Shown here piece after piece: positions 8,440-17,406 of a stretch of DNA of 64,000 nucleotides. The stretch spans positions 1 through 64,000 of the forward strand of contig JAEWOS010000011.1 in the NCBI GenBank assembly GCA_023460855.1, in the 5' to 3' direction. The notes under the pieces are model-generated. The model saw only the letters and a list, made by a program, of their open reading frames with translations, ran no database searches and was not told where the DNA came from. The stretch is from Bacteroidota bacterium (lineage in GTDB: Bacteria > Bacteroidota > Bacteroidia > Flavobacteriales > Weeksellaceae). Every line of letters begins with the position of its first letter. Position 1 is the stretch's first letter. The translations under genes and the position numbers were made by a program.

Positions 8440-9246
8440 ATGTTACCATTAGTCAGTATTATAATCCCGTCTTATAATCATTCCAGATATATTGTGCAAG
8501 CCTTAGATTCCGTTTTGGCTGATACCTACCCCAATAAGGAGATTGTAGTTATAGATGATGGTTCGAAAGACAATTCTGCAGCAGTTATCGAAGAGTGGAT
8601 CTTACGCAATCCGCAAGAAAAAATATTGTTTCACAAAAGAGAAAATAGGGGAATTTGTGCAACTCTTAACGAACTCATTATGTTAAGTTCAGGAAAATAC
8701 CTAGTTTTGCTTGCCAGTGATGATGTTCTACATAACAATACGATTTCAGAGCGCGTAGAAATTCTTGAAAAAAACAGTAATAAGCTGGTTTTAATAAGCG
8801 ACGCGGAGGTTATAAATGAAAAAGGTGAGTTGCTGTTTACAAGCAGCATGACCGACTATTACAAAGTTGATAAAAATAACTACAAAAGTGATGAAGGAAT
8901 CCTGCGAGAAATTCTTTTTAATTTTTCAATTTCTGGAGCTGTTGTTATGTCAAATCGTGCAATATATGATTTGATAGGTATGTATCCCGTTAAATATAAA
9001 TCGGAAGATTTACATTTTTACTTGAATTCTGCGATTGTAAATAAAATTCTTTTTTTTGATAAGGTGGTCTCAAAATATAGGCGACACGATTCTAACACGT
9101 CTGGTAATGGCGATATTGAGCTGGTTAAATCCATTATACAAATAAATAAAAAAGCGTTATTTATTGTGTCCGGTTTAAATTTTAAATTACGATTGTTCAA
9201 AAGGATAGTTGGATTATATTATTTTAATTTTCGCCAATTATTTTAG
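8440..9246 (+). CDS. Glycosyltransferase family 2
   Basis: A 268-residue GT-A fold enzyme with the N-terminal VSIIIPSYNHSRY strand-loop, the nucleotide-binding VVIDDGSKDNS, and a metal-binding acidic motif in LLASDDVLH. It would transfer a sugar from a nucleotide donor to the growing lipid-linked repeat unit in the cytoplasm. A RRHDSNTSG stretch near the C-terminus fits GT2 enzymes of polysaccharide loci. It follows the flippase after 54 bases and opens a strikingly AT-rich block (about 8.4-10.8 kb). Donor and linkage are not predictable. Confidence 0.87.
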   Translation: MLPLVSIIIPSYNHSRYIVQALDSVLADTYPNKEIVVIDDGSKDNSAAVIEEWILRNPQEKILFHKRENRGICATLNELIMLSSGKYLVLLASDDVLHNNTISERVEILEKNSNKLVLISDAEVINEKGELLFTSSMTDYYKVDKNNYKSDEGILREILFNFSISGAVVMSNRAIYDLIGMYPVKYKSEDLHFYLNSAIVNKILFFDKVVSKYRRHDSNTSGNGDIELVKSIIQINKKALFIVSGLNFKLRLFKRIVGLYYFNFRQLF

Positions 9247-9248
9247 AA

Positions 9249-9905
9249 ATGCTGACTCAGATTTTGAAACAAATTTTATCGGATGTATTAGCGTATCTCG
9301 ATTTGCAAATTCAAAAATCAAGATGGCGATTACAAAACAAGCATAATTTTACCACTATTGTAAAGAAAACTGACCTTAAAAAAGTTAAGGTTGGTGACTA
9401 TTCTTACGGTAATTTAGAGATATATGATTTTGGAAACAGTAAGGAGTTTTTAGAGATTGGTAATTTTGTAAGTATTGCCAATAATGTTATTTTCATTTTA
9501 GGGGGAAACCATCAAATTTCTACAGTTACAACTTACCCAATTAATGCAAAACTAATAAAAAAAAATTTTGAACAAGATGCATTAACTAAAGGGCCAATAA
9601 TAATAGATGATGAAGTTTGGATTGGAAACAACGTATTAGTCCTATCCGGTGTAAGATTAGGTAAAGGCTCAATAGTCGCTGCAGGCAGTATTGTAACAAA
9701 AAATGTTGAGCCCTATACAATAGTTGGTGGAAATCCAGCCATAAAAATCAAAGATAGATTTCCGCAAAAGATCAAAGAGTCATTATTTGAATTCTCATTA
9801 CATAATTTTCATACAGATGAAATAATTTCCCAAGTAGAAAAACTTTATAAACCTATTGGGGATGATTGTGATGTAATCAATCAATTGAAAAGTAAAGTTA
9901 AATGA
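9249..9905 (+). CDS. CatB-type hexapeptide-repeat acetyltransferase
   Basis: A 218-residue left-handed beta-helix protein with the xenobiotic/CatB-like features LEIGNFVSIANNVIFILGGNH (split loop), VWIGNNVLVLSGVRLGKGSIVAAGS and TIVGGNPAIKIKDRF. It probably acetylates a sugar hydroxyl or amino group of the repeat unit. It is flanked by two GT2 genes, 2 bases after the first and overlapping the second by 4 bases (ATGA). The DNA is very AT-rich: the line 9541-9600 has only 14 G/C of 60. That supports a separate origin from the GC-richer amidotransferase gene downstream. Confidence 0.8.
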   Translation: MLTQILKQILSDVLAYLDLQIQKSRWRLQNKHNFTTIVKKTDLKKVKVGDYSYGNLEIYDFGNSKEFLEIGNFVSIANNVIFILGGNHQISTVTTYPINAKLIKKNFEQDALTKGPIIIDDEVWIGNNVLVLSGVRLGKGSIVAAGSIVTKNVEPYTIVGGNPAIKIKDRFPQKIKESLFEFSLHNFHTDEIISQVEKLYKPIGDDCDVINQLKSKVK

Positions 9906-10801
9906 GATCCATAAAAGTATCAATTCAAATTCCAACTTACAACCAGGAAAAGCTAATTGTGAGAGCCCTGGATAGTGCTCTTTCACAAACGTATAAAAAT
10001 ATCGAAGTTGTTATTGCAGATGATTGCAGTGATGATAGTACGGAAACAATTGTGAAGAAATATGCAGACGATCGGGTCAAATACTTTAGAAACAAAAAAA
10101 ACCTAGGCAGAGTCGGTAATTATAGAAACTCTTTGCATAATTATTGTACTGGTGATTGGGTTGTAAATTTGGATGGTGACGATTATTTTACAGACCGTCA
10201 CTTTATTTCCGACGCTGTCGCATCAATATTGTGCGACGAAAATGTTGTGCTATATATGGCACAAAATAGTTCAATAGATACTATTTCAAAAATTACAAAA
10301 ACAGAAATCGTTGATTCAAAACTATTAATCGACGGACTAAAATTTCTAGAAAATTACAGCAATTATCCGTGTTTTTTTCATCTTGCGTGTGTTTACAACC
10401 GAGATATTGCCCTAAGAAAGAACTTCTATGATATCGATTGTTTAACTTCGGATTTTGTTTCAATAATGAAGCTGGCAGATAAAGGAAATTTTGTTATTTC
10501 TGAAAAAACTGTGGGCAAGTGGGATGTGAGCAATAATAGTGCATCGCAATCTCTAAACAAAGAAAAGAACTTGAAAAACATCGAAGGTCTTAATAGATTA
10601 ATGGAAGATCTTAAATTTACGAGTTCATATCAAGAAAGAAAGATCCATGAAGAATTATGGTACGTGAACCGGTATCATCTTGTCAGTGCAACAGCAAGTA
10701 GAAAAGATTTTTTTAGTTCCCTATCTGCTTTTATAGAACTCGCAGATTTTAGGAAGAAATACTATTGGAAAGGATTACTTGGTTTTCTTATTAAGGGATG
10801 A
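9902..10801 (+). CDS. Glycosyltransferase family 2
   Basis: A 299-residue GT2 enzyme. It shows VSIQIPTYNQEKLIVRAL at the start, IADDCSDDSTE at the nucleotide site and the DxD-like NLDGDDYF near residues 85-95. The remainder is an acceptor-specific domain I do not recognise. It overlaps the upstream acetyltransferase and the downstream GT4 by 4 bases each (ATGA junctions), so expression is tightly coupled. It is AT-rich like its two upstream neighbours. Confidence 0.86.
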   Translation: MRSIKVSIQIPTYNQEKLIVRALDSALSQTYKNIEVVIADDCSDDSTETIVKKYADDRVKYFRNKKNLGRVGNYRNSLHNYCTGDWVVNLDGDDYFTDRHFISDAVASILCDENVVLYMAQNSSIDTISKITKTEIVDSKLLIDGLKFLENYSNYPCFFHLACVYNRDIALRKNFYDIDCLTSDFVSIMKLADKGNFVISEKTVGKWDVSNNSASQSLNKEKNLKNIEGLNRLMEDLKFTSSYQERKIHEELWYVNRYHLVSATASRKDFFSSLSAFIELADFRKKYYWKGLLGFLIKG

Positions 10802-11928
10802 TTACTATACTATCAATTATTGATTCTTTGTCCGGCGGAGGAGCAGAAAAAATTGCGGCTGACCTTACGTTTAAATTCACCAAACGTTTTGATCATACTT
10901 TAATTACTGTCTCAGCGGCTCACGGAGAAACGTACCCTCATGACGGTGATATTCTAAAGTTGAATTTTAAGGAAGAAGTCTCTCGACCCAGAAAATTATT
11001 ACGTCAATTGCAAATTATCAGACGTTTGCGCTACATAAAAAAGGAAATAAGACCTGCAGTTGCAATCAGCCATGCGGCAATGTCTAATTTTCAAAATATC
11101 CTTTCCGGAAGAGGCGAAAAAAAGATTGTTGTACTTCATGGAGAGTTTGATTATAAATCTGCAGGTAACAGTATGGTAGATCTCTTGTTTAGAAAGGTTT
11201 ATTCCCAGGCGGATGCCATTGTTTCAGTTTCACAATTTATCAGCAATGATTTTCAGCGCCATCATCAGGGCACAGTTCCAAATAAAGTAATTTATAATGG
11301 AGTAGATATCCAAAATATTCAGCAAAAGGCTGAAGAATTTTGTGATGTTGTGCTGCCCGAAAAATACTTGGTTTATCTTGCACAGTTACGGCCGGAGAAA
11401 AACCACCTGAAATTCATTGAAACAGTCGGAAACACGCTGAAACGTAACAATCTTAAGCTGGTGTTGATTGGAGAAGGGGCAGAAAGAAACAAGATCGAAA
11501 ATTTGATCAGTCAAAATGAACTCCAGAATCAAATTTTTTTAGTGGGAAGGCTGGAAAATCCATTTCCTATTATAAAAAATGCTGTTGCTTCCATTGTAGC
11601 ATCAGAAACAGAATCCTTCAGTCTTGCAGCAGTTGAATCACTCGCGTTAGGCGTACCTGTGATCACCGCCGACTGCGGTGGGCCGCGTGAAATTCTCGGT
11701 CTGGACGCCGACTACCACCTTGCCTATCCTGCGTTCACAGATTGCGGAATTGTTGTACCTCATTCCGTTGATTGGAATAATTGTACCTTTGCAGAGGAAA
11801 TCCTGCTTATATGGAATAACGAAAAACTTCGTAATTCGATGTCTGCAGCAGCTTTCGAAAGAGCAAAATTTTTTACTGTAGAGAAAATGCAGCAGGAATA
11901 TCTAACACTAATAAATAGTATCATTTGA
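10798..11928 (+). CDS. Glycosyltransferase family 4 (GT-B fold)
   Basis: A 376-residue enzyme with the N-terminal donor/acceptor loop SLSGGGAEKIAADL, an FLVGRLENP segment and the C-terminal E-x7-E motif ESFSLAAVE followed by SLALGVPVITADCGGP. These features are typical of retaining GT4 enzymes that add hexoses or HexNAc residues on undecaprenyl-linked intermediates at the inner face of the membrane. It overlaps the GT2 gene by 4 bases, and the amidotransferase starts 1 base after its stop. Specificity is unknown. Confidence 0.88.
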   Translation: MITILSIIDSLSGGGAEKIAADLTFKFTKRFDHTLITVSAAHGETYPHDGDILKLNFKEEVSRPRKLLRQLQIIRRLRYIKKEIRPAVAISHAAMSNFQNILSGRGEKKIVVLHGEFDYKSAGNSMVDLLFRKVYSQADAIVSVSQFISNDFQRHHQGTVPNKVIYNGVDIQNIQQKAEEFCDVVLPEKYLVYLAQLRPEKNHLKFIETVGNTLKRNNLKLVLIGEGAERNKIENLISQNELQNQIFLVGRLENPFPIIKNAVASIVASETESFSLAAVESLALGVPVITADCGGPREILGLDADYHLAYPAFTDCGIVVPHSVDWNNCTFAEEILLIWNNEKLRNSMSAAAFERAKFFTVEKMQQEYLTLINSII

Positions 11929-11929
11929 T

Positions 11930-13753
11930 ATGTGCGGAATAGCCGGATCAGTTAATTACCCGGCGCTACAAAACAGTCACCGGCTCATGGAGCACCGCGG
12001 GCCCGACAGCTTTGGTGTCTGGCAGCAGGGTGACGTTACGCTATTGCACCGGCGGCTGGCCATACTGGATCTTTCTCCGGCCGGCCACCAGCCCATGGAA
12101 TTCGAAGATCTGGTGATTACCTACAACGGTGAAGTCTATAATTTTCAGGAAATCAGGGAGGAGCTTACTGCGAAGGGGTACACCTTTCATTCTTCTTCGG
12201 ATACCGAAGTCATCCTGAAGGCTTTCCACTGCTGGGGAAAAGAATGTGTGAAGAAACTGAACGGGATGTTCGCCTTCTGTATCTGCAACAAAACGGACGG
12301 CTCCCTGTTTATTGCACGCGATCATGTCGGGATTAAGCCTTTGTACTACGGACTGAGAGATGGCATCTTCATTTTTGCGAGCGAGTTGAAAATGTTTCCG
12401 GAGTTGATGAGAGCAGAGAAAAATGAGACTGCGCTGATCAAATTCCTGGTATTAAGCTACATTCCGGCTCCGGATACTGCATTTGCGGCCATCCAGAAGC
12501 TTGAACCGGGCTCTTGGCTGCACTATTCATCAGGTCAAATTCAAATTGAAAAATTTTGGTCTTATGACGATTCTAAAACGCATATTGACCAATATGAAAT
12601 CTCTTCATTTGAGCAGGCGGTTGCAATCACTGAAAAAAAACTGACTGAGTCGGTAGAAAGACAGATGGTGGCGGATGTACCGGTGGGCTCTTTTCTGAGC
12701 GGCGGCGTAGACAGTTCGCTTGTTACCGCACTGGCGCAAAAAATTTCCAACAAACCGGTCCAGACTTTCGGCATGGGATTCCCGGTCAGGGAACTCGATG
12801 AAAGTCCGCATGCCGCAGCTGTGGCAGCACATTTAAAAACTGATCATACCACATTGATGTTCACGCCGGATGAGCTGCTGGAACTGTTGCCGGACTACGA
12901 TTTTTACTTTGATGAACCTTTTGGCGATACGGCTTCTCTGCCACTGAGCATTCTTTGCAAAAAAGCGCGTGAAGCCGGGATCGCGGTAGCGCTCTCCGGA
13001 GATGGCGGAGATGAATTTTTTCTGGGATATGACCGGTATGAATTCGCACCGAAATACAGTGCGCTTTTCAGTAAAAATCCCCGTTTTCTGCGCGGCATTG
13101 CTGCAGGCGTCCTGAAAACTTCGGGAAAAGACAAAGCCGTAAAAATGGCACCCGCGGTACAGGATCCTCGCGTAATCAGTTTTTACCAGCTGCTGTACAC
13201 GTGTATTAAGCCCTGGGATCTGCATAAAGCGCTGGATGCTGAGTTCCTGCGGGAAAATATGGGAACCGGCAGTCCCGGCATATTTGACCTGCTGAACCTC
13301 CCGGAAGGAAGTCCGTCGTCTGCGCGGGATCTCGCGGAAATAGATATCAGGAGAAATCTTCCCGATGACATGCTGGTGAAAGCCGACCGTGCTTCGATGC
13401 GCTTTTCGCTGGAAATGAGAGTGCCGATTATTGACCGTGAAATCATGGAGCTTTCTGCGGCCATTCCGCAGGAATTTCATCTTAAAAACGGAAAGAAATC
13501 CATTCTGAAAGAAATCCTGTACCGGTATGTGCCCCGCGAAATCATAGACCGTCCAAAAAGAGGGTTTGAAGTTCCGGTTGCCCATTGGCTGAGGAATGAG
13601 CTTCGGCCGGAACTGGACGGTTTGAAGGAAAATATGCCCACTTTCGTCAGACAAAGTTATGTGGACAAACTCATTACTGAACACCTGGCAGGATATAATC
13701 ATTCGTATACACTCTGGAATCTGATGCGTCTTAAAAAATTCTGTACACCGTAA
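11930..13753 (+). CDS. asnB: Glutamine-hydrolysing asparagine synthase-type amidotransferase of the polysaccharide locus
   Basis: A 607-residue class II amidotransferase. Cys2 of MCGIAGS is the glutaminase nucleophile once Met1 is removed; the N-domain carries RRLAILDLSPAGHQP and ITYNGEVYN, and the synthetase domain has the ATP-pyrophosphatase motif SGGVDSS (257-263). In several polysaccharide loci (for example WbpS in Pseudomonas and WbtH in Francisella) such proteins amidate uronic acids. Here it shares a locus with a GalNAcA-type pathway, so uronamide formation is a reasonable inference; plain asparagine synthesis is the alternative. The DNA is GC-rich (36 G/C of 60 at 12661-12720) beside AT-rich genes. 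The next gene overlaps its stop by one base. Confidence 0.9.
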   Translation: MCGIAGSVNYPALQNSHRLMEHRGPDSFGVWQQGDVTLLHRRLAILDLSPAGHQPMEFEDLVITYNGEVYNFQEIREELTAKGYTFHSSSDTEVILKAFHCWGKECVKKLNGMFAFCICNKTDGSLFIARDHVGIKPLYYGLRDGIFIFASELKMFPELMRAEKNETALIKFLVLSYIPAPDTAFAAIQKLEPGSWLHYSSGQIQIEKFWSYDDSKTHIDQYEISSFEQAVAITEKKLTESVERQMVADVPVGSFLSGGVDSSLVTALAQKISNKPVQTFGMGFPVRELDESPHAAAVAAHLKTDHTTLMFTPDELLELLPDYDFYFDEPFGDTASLPLSILCKKAREAGIAVALSGDGGDEFFLGYDRYEFAPKYSALFSKNPRFLRGIAAGVLKTSGKDKAVKMAPAVQDPRVISFYQLLYTCIKPWDLHKALDAEFLRENMGTGSPGIFDLLNLPEGSPSSARDLAEIDIRRNLPDDMLVKADRASMRFSLEMRVPIIDREIMELSAAIPQEFHLKNGKKSILKEILYRYVPREIIDRPKRGFEVPVAHWLRNELRPELDGLKENMPTFVRQSYVDKLITEHLAGYNHSYTLWNLMRLKKFCTP

Positions 13754-14940
13754 TGCAGGATCTGTCTTCCATTAATATTTTTGATCTTGCCATCGTTGCG
13801 ATGTACTTCGTGAGCGGAATCGTGCTGTGCAAAAAATTTCAGCCGCTGGAAGATTACAGATTACGCGTACTGCCATATGGTATGCTGATTCTGCACTTTG
13901 TGATGACGGTTTCATTTTATTTTTTTGTACTGAATGGGATAGGAGATGCTAAAGGTTACTACAAAAGTACTGCGGCGCTTAAAAATTTGGATCAGACGTC
14001 CCTGATGAGCAATGGGTTTATAGAAACCACTCTGTTTCCGTTCGTGCACTACCTGGATTTTTCTTTTTTCTCGAGTTTTTTTCTTTTTTCCCTCCCCTCC
14101 TTTGCCGGTTTTGTTTTTTTATATGACATCGCTATACGGTTATTAAAAGGAAAGTGGAGCAGCTGGCTGTTGCTGTTTTTGATGCCTTCTATGCATTTCT
14201 GGACCGGGGCGATCGGAAAGGATGCACTTATTTTCTTTGGATTAAGCTGGATACTGCACAATTATTGTACCGGCAAAAAGATCGTGGCCTACATTATTCC
14301 TTTGCTTATTGTCGGCTTGGTGCGCTTCTACGTACTTGCGTTAATAGGTGCAGGAACAGGCCTAGCACTGGTATTGCTCAGCAAGCAGATTAAATTGGCA
14401 TATAAGGTGCTTGCACTGGCTGTTTTTGGCACTGGCGCAGTATTGATCATGCCCTTCTTTCTGGAAACCATAGCCGTAGGTGATGTGAGCAATATCTCGA
14501 AACAGTCTGAAATTGTTATGAAGGCCAATCAGGAGGGTGGTGGGGCCGTAGACCTGCAAGGCAGTAACCTTGCGGTGAAATGGTTCAGTTATCTCTTCCG
14601 GCCTTTTATTTTTGAGGCAAGAAGCGCGCAGGCTCTCCTCGCTGCAGTGGAGAATGTTGTTTGGCTGGTCATTTTCTGGAAAATTGCAGTAGGGATCAGG
14701 TTTCGCCGCTATATTCCGGCAAGGAGGCAGACTATATTCTGGATTTGTGTGGCGTGCATATTTACAGTTACTTTGCCCAGTGCATTCATTTTATCCAATC
14801 TCGGTATTGCGAGCCGACAGAAAATTATGATCGTACCTATGATGCTGTACCTGTTTTTTGAATCATATATTGCACTGCAGCGAAAAATTGTGCTGGCGTC
14901 CTCAAAAAAACAAATTCAAAATGCAAAAATTCAAAAATAG
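13753..14940 (+). CDS. Polytopic membrane protein, candidate Wzy-type polymerase (locus A, copy 1)
   Basis: A 395-residue protein with about 9-11 hydrophobic segments and no soluble domain. A conserved block MPSMHFWTGAIGKDAL (about residues 141-156) and later VRFY, YLFRPFIFEARS and ENVVWL are shared in order with the protein at 17369-18442, so the two are homologs. Position inside a Wzx-dependent locus, size and topology fit a Wzy polymerase joining repeat units in the periplasm, but low conservation makes this an inference. Its start overlaps the stop of the amidotransferase (TAATG), and its 3' end overlaps the beta-helix gene by 20 bases. Confidence 0.7.
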   Translation: MQDLSSINIFDLAIVAMYFVSGIVLCKKFQPLEDYRLRVLPYGMLILHFVMTVSFYFFVLNGIGDAKGYYKSTAALKNLDQTSLMSNGFIETTLFPFVHYLDFSFFSSFFLFSLPSFAGFVFLYDIAIRLLKGKWSSWLLLFLMPSMHFWTGAIGKDALIFFGLSWILHNYCTGKKIVAYIIPLLIVGLVRFYVLALIGAGTGLALVLLSKQIKLAYKVLALAVFGTGAVLIMPFFLETIAVGDVSNISKQSEIVMKANQEGGGAVDLQGSNLAVKWFSYLFRPFIFEARSAQALLAAVENVVWLVIFWKIAVGIRFRRYIPARRQTIFWICVACIFTVTLPSAFILSNLGIASRQKIMIVPMMLYLFFESYIALQRKIVLASSKKQIQNAKIQK

Positions 14941-16258
14941 ATATAAAATATTTGTACTGCTGATTTGCTTTTTTTCCTGTATTACTTCCTGTTCTGCTCA
15001 AAGATCGAAGACCGTCAACGTGAAACATTACGGAGCAAAAGGGGACGGTGTTTCAGATGACTACCAGGCAATCCTTGCTGCAGTAGCTGAAATAAACAGA
15101 CTTGGCACGGGAGTGTTGGTATTTCCAAAAGGAATATACTTTCTGAAACCATATCATACAGCACAAAAAACTGTGCAGAATATTGAACTAAAGAATGTTG
15201 ACAAAGTTGAAATCATAGGAAATAATTCCGTAATAAAGGTGAATGGGAAACATCACCGGGGTGCAGACTACAGCACTGGGGGATTCAATTTTAGCCACAC
15301 CGGAGCGCTGATTCCCATGCTTATTAACTCCAGCTCGAATGTTACTGTACGAGATTTGGAAATTGACGGTGGTGTGGCATCTACCACACGTGACGCCAAT
15401 CTTGCGGAGTTTGGGGGGCACCTGATTCTGATCACAAATTCACAAAAGGTACATTTACAAAACCTGAAAGTACACCATGCACAAACCGACGGCATCTATA
15501 TAGACGGAAAATCGCGCAACGTGACGGCAGATCAGGTTGAATCTTATCAGAATGCCAGACAGGGAATGTCCATTATCGAACTGCATAACGGAAAATTCAC
15601 AAACTGTATATTTCGCGATACGGGAAGAACAGGAAAATACGGAGGGCATTCGCCACAGGCGGGAGTGGATATTGAGCCGCACGGCGCACCTGATTCAGTC
15701 TTTAATATTACGTTCGAAAATTGCACATTCGAGAATAATATCGGGTCGCAGTTTGTGATATCACATCCTGGAACAACATCGAACGTTTTACTGAAGGACT
15801 GCGTATTCCGGGAAAAAAATGGTTTTCATTATGCCGTAATTGTTAATGCTAAAGATGTTGTTTTTGAAAGCTGTATTTTTGATTTTCGTCAGGGCAGTCT
15901 CTATCCTTTGTGGCAGCAGGAGGGATCTTCGTCAGTGATTCGTAATTCGCTGATTAAAAGTGAAAGTTATGGGATCGTTGCTGTCACTGGTTCAGACACT
16001 AATGCAGTACAATTACTAAATAATACGGTGGAATATGTGGGAAAGCAACCACTGGAACATTATTTCCCGTACATTCAGATGACCAATATTATCATAGAAA
16101 ATAACAGGTTTATTATTCCAAAACGCTTTGGAAGGGTTAATACGCCTACTTCTTTGCTTCAAAAGGCGAAAAGAGTAAAAAATAACAGGTTTACTGACGA
16201 AAAAGGGGCGAAAATTGATATTTGGGTTTCTTATGATCTTTCTAATGTAGTGGAATGA
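14921..16258 (+). CDS. Right-handed beta-helix lipoprotein, pectate-lyase-3 superfamily (locus A)
   Basis: A 445-residue protein with a lipoprotein-like N-terminus (basic start, hydrophobic run, then ITSC) and the pectate-lyase-3 opening VKHYGAKGDGVSDDYQAI, followed by parallel beta-helix coils (repeated N..I.N..F.. and 'ENCTFENN' rungs). Such proteins act as polysaccharide lyases, hydrolases or epimerases, or as binding modules; catalytic residues are not obvious. The start at 14921 is preferred to an in-frame ATG at 14858 because only the former places the signal peptide at the N-terminus. It is probably periplasmic or surface-anchored and acts on the polymer of this locus. A second family member is at 40377-41927. 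Confidence 0.82.
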   Translation: MQKFKNRYKIFVLLICFFSCITSCSAQRSKTVNVKHYGAKGDGVSDDYQAILAAVAEINRLGTGVLVFPKGIYFLKPYHTAQKTVQNIELKNVDKVEIIGNNSVIKVNGKHHRGADYSTGGFNFSHTGALIPMLINSSSNVTVRDLEIDGGVASTTRDANLAEFGGHLILITNSQKVHLQNLKVHHAQTDGIYIDGKSRNVTADQVESYQNARQGMSIIELHNGKFTNCIFRDTGRTGKYGGHSPQAGVDIEPHGAPDSVFNITFENCTFENNIGSQFVISHPGTTSNVLLKDCVFREKNGFHYAVIVNAKDVVFESCIFDFRQGSLYPLWQQEGSSSVIRNSLIKSESYGIVAVTGSDTNAVQLLNNTVEYVGKQPLEHYFPYIQMTNIIIENNRFIIPKRFGRVNTPTSLLQKAKRVKNNRFTDEKGAKIDIWVSYDLSNVVE

Positions 16259-17406
16259 ACGGAAAAAAAGAAAAAATCGCCGTACTCATTCCGTCGATGG
16301 GAAGTGGCGGCGCGGAAAAGGTTATGAGCCTTTTACTACAGAAACTGGTGAAGGATTACGAGGTTACGCTGTGTCTGTTTTTCAGAAATATTCATCATTC
16401 GGTTCCGGAAAATGTCCGGGTAATCGTTTTTTCGGAACAGAATTTATTGTCGGCGAAAGAACGGATGTTACAGTTTCCGTCGTTCATCACTAAATATTTA
16501 AAGATATTAAAAGAGGAGAAAATCCTGCTCTCCCTGTCGTTCCTTACATTACCGAATTTTATTAACGGCATTGTTAAAAAGAAACTCCCGGATGTGAAAG
16601 CGGTAATCAGTGAAAGAAATTATCCTTCCATTGAATACAGGTCCTCTTCGTTCAGATTTCACCTTTATAAATTATTGATTCCCGTACTGTACAAAAGAGC
16701 AGACGCCGTTTTCTCCAATTCTGAACATATAAATGCTGATTTGCGACATAATTTCGGGGTAAAAAAAAAGATGTCCGTAATTTATAACCCGATTGTACTT
16801 CCGGAGACCTATCATCGATCGGTAAGTGTTCATGATGGAAAAGAATTCAGGCTTATACATGTTGGCAGACTCATCGAAGTGAAGAACCACAAAATGATTC
16901 TGAATGCCGTAGAAAATATTTCAGTTCGTGTGGAAGTTGATTTCCTGGGCGATGGTCATTTGAAAGATGAACTGGAGAAGCTCGCCACCCGGAAAAATCT
17001 AGGTCCGCAAATCCATTTTAGAGGGAATGTTAAAGATGTACACTCTCATTTGATGCAGAGTCAGTGTTTTGTTTTTTCATCGTTATCTGAAGGTTTCCCG
17101 AATGCCCTTCTTGAAGCAATGGCTGCAGGACTTCCGGTGATTTCTGCAAACTGCAAATCTGGTCCGCTGGAACTTCTGAACGATAACGAACCGGTTACGA
17201 TTGAACACGGTAGTTTTGTGGAATGCAGATACGGAATTTTGGTAAATGTTGATGATTATGAAGGAATGCAGAAAGCGATAGCGTTTCTGTATCATAATCC
17301 GGATAAATTAAATTATTACTGTAAAAAAAGCAGAGAAAGAGCGGAACACTTTTCATTGGATATTGTTTATGAGCAGGTCAGGTCGCTTCTGGAAGAGCCT
17401 GCCTGA
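16255..17406 (+). CDS. Glycosyltransferase family 4 (GT-B fold)
   Basis: A 383-residue enzyme. The N-terminus has IPSMGSGGAEKVMSLLL; the C-terminal donor domain has HVGRLIEVKNHKM and the E-x7-E motif EGFPNALLE followed by AMAAGLPVISANC. It resembles GT4 enzymes such as N-acetylgalactosaminyl and related transferases of polysaccharide loci. It overlaps the beta-helix gene by 4 bases and the following membrane protein gene by 38. Donor and linkage remain unknown. Confidence 0.88.
   Translation: MNGKKEKIAVLIPSMGSGGAEKVMSLLLQKLVKDYEVTLCLFFRNIHHSVPENVRVIVFSEQNLLSAKERMLQFPSFITKYLKILKEEKILLSLSFLTLPNFINGIVKKKLPDVKAVISERNYPSIEYRSSSFRFHLYKLLIPVLYKRADAVFSNSEHINADLRHNFGVKKKMSVIYNPIVLPETYHRSVSVHDGKEFRLIHVGRLIEVKNHKMILNAVENISVRVEVDFLGDGHLKDELEKLATRKNLGPQIHFRGNVKDVHSHLMQSQCFVFSSLSEGFPNALLEAMAAGLPVISANCKSGPLELLNDNEPVTIEHGSFVECRYGILVNVDDYEGMQKAIAFLYHNPDKLNYYCKKSRERAEHFSLDIVYEQVRSLLEEPA

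Noticed and set aside
12833..13702. 289-codon open frame on the minus strand
   Set aside because: It lies wholly inside the amidotransferase gene, which has clear family motifs; the antisense product has no recognisable features.
14858..14920. Upstream in-frame start for the beta-helix gene
   Set aside because: It would bury the lipoprotein signal 21 residues inside the protein and lie within the preceding membrane protein gene.
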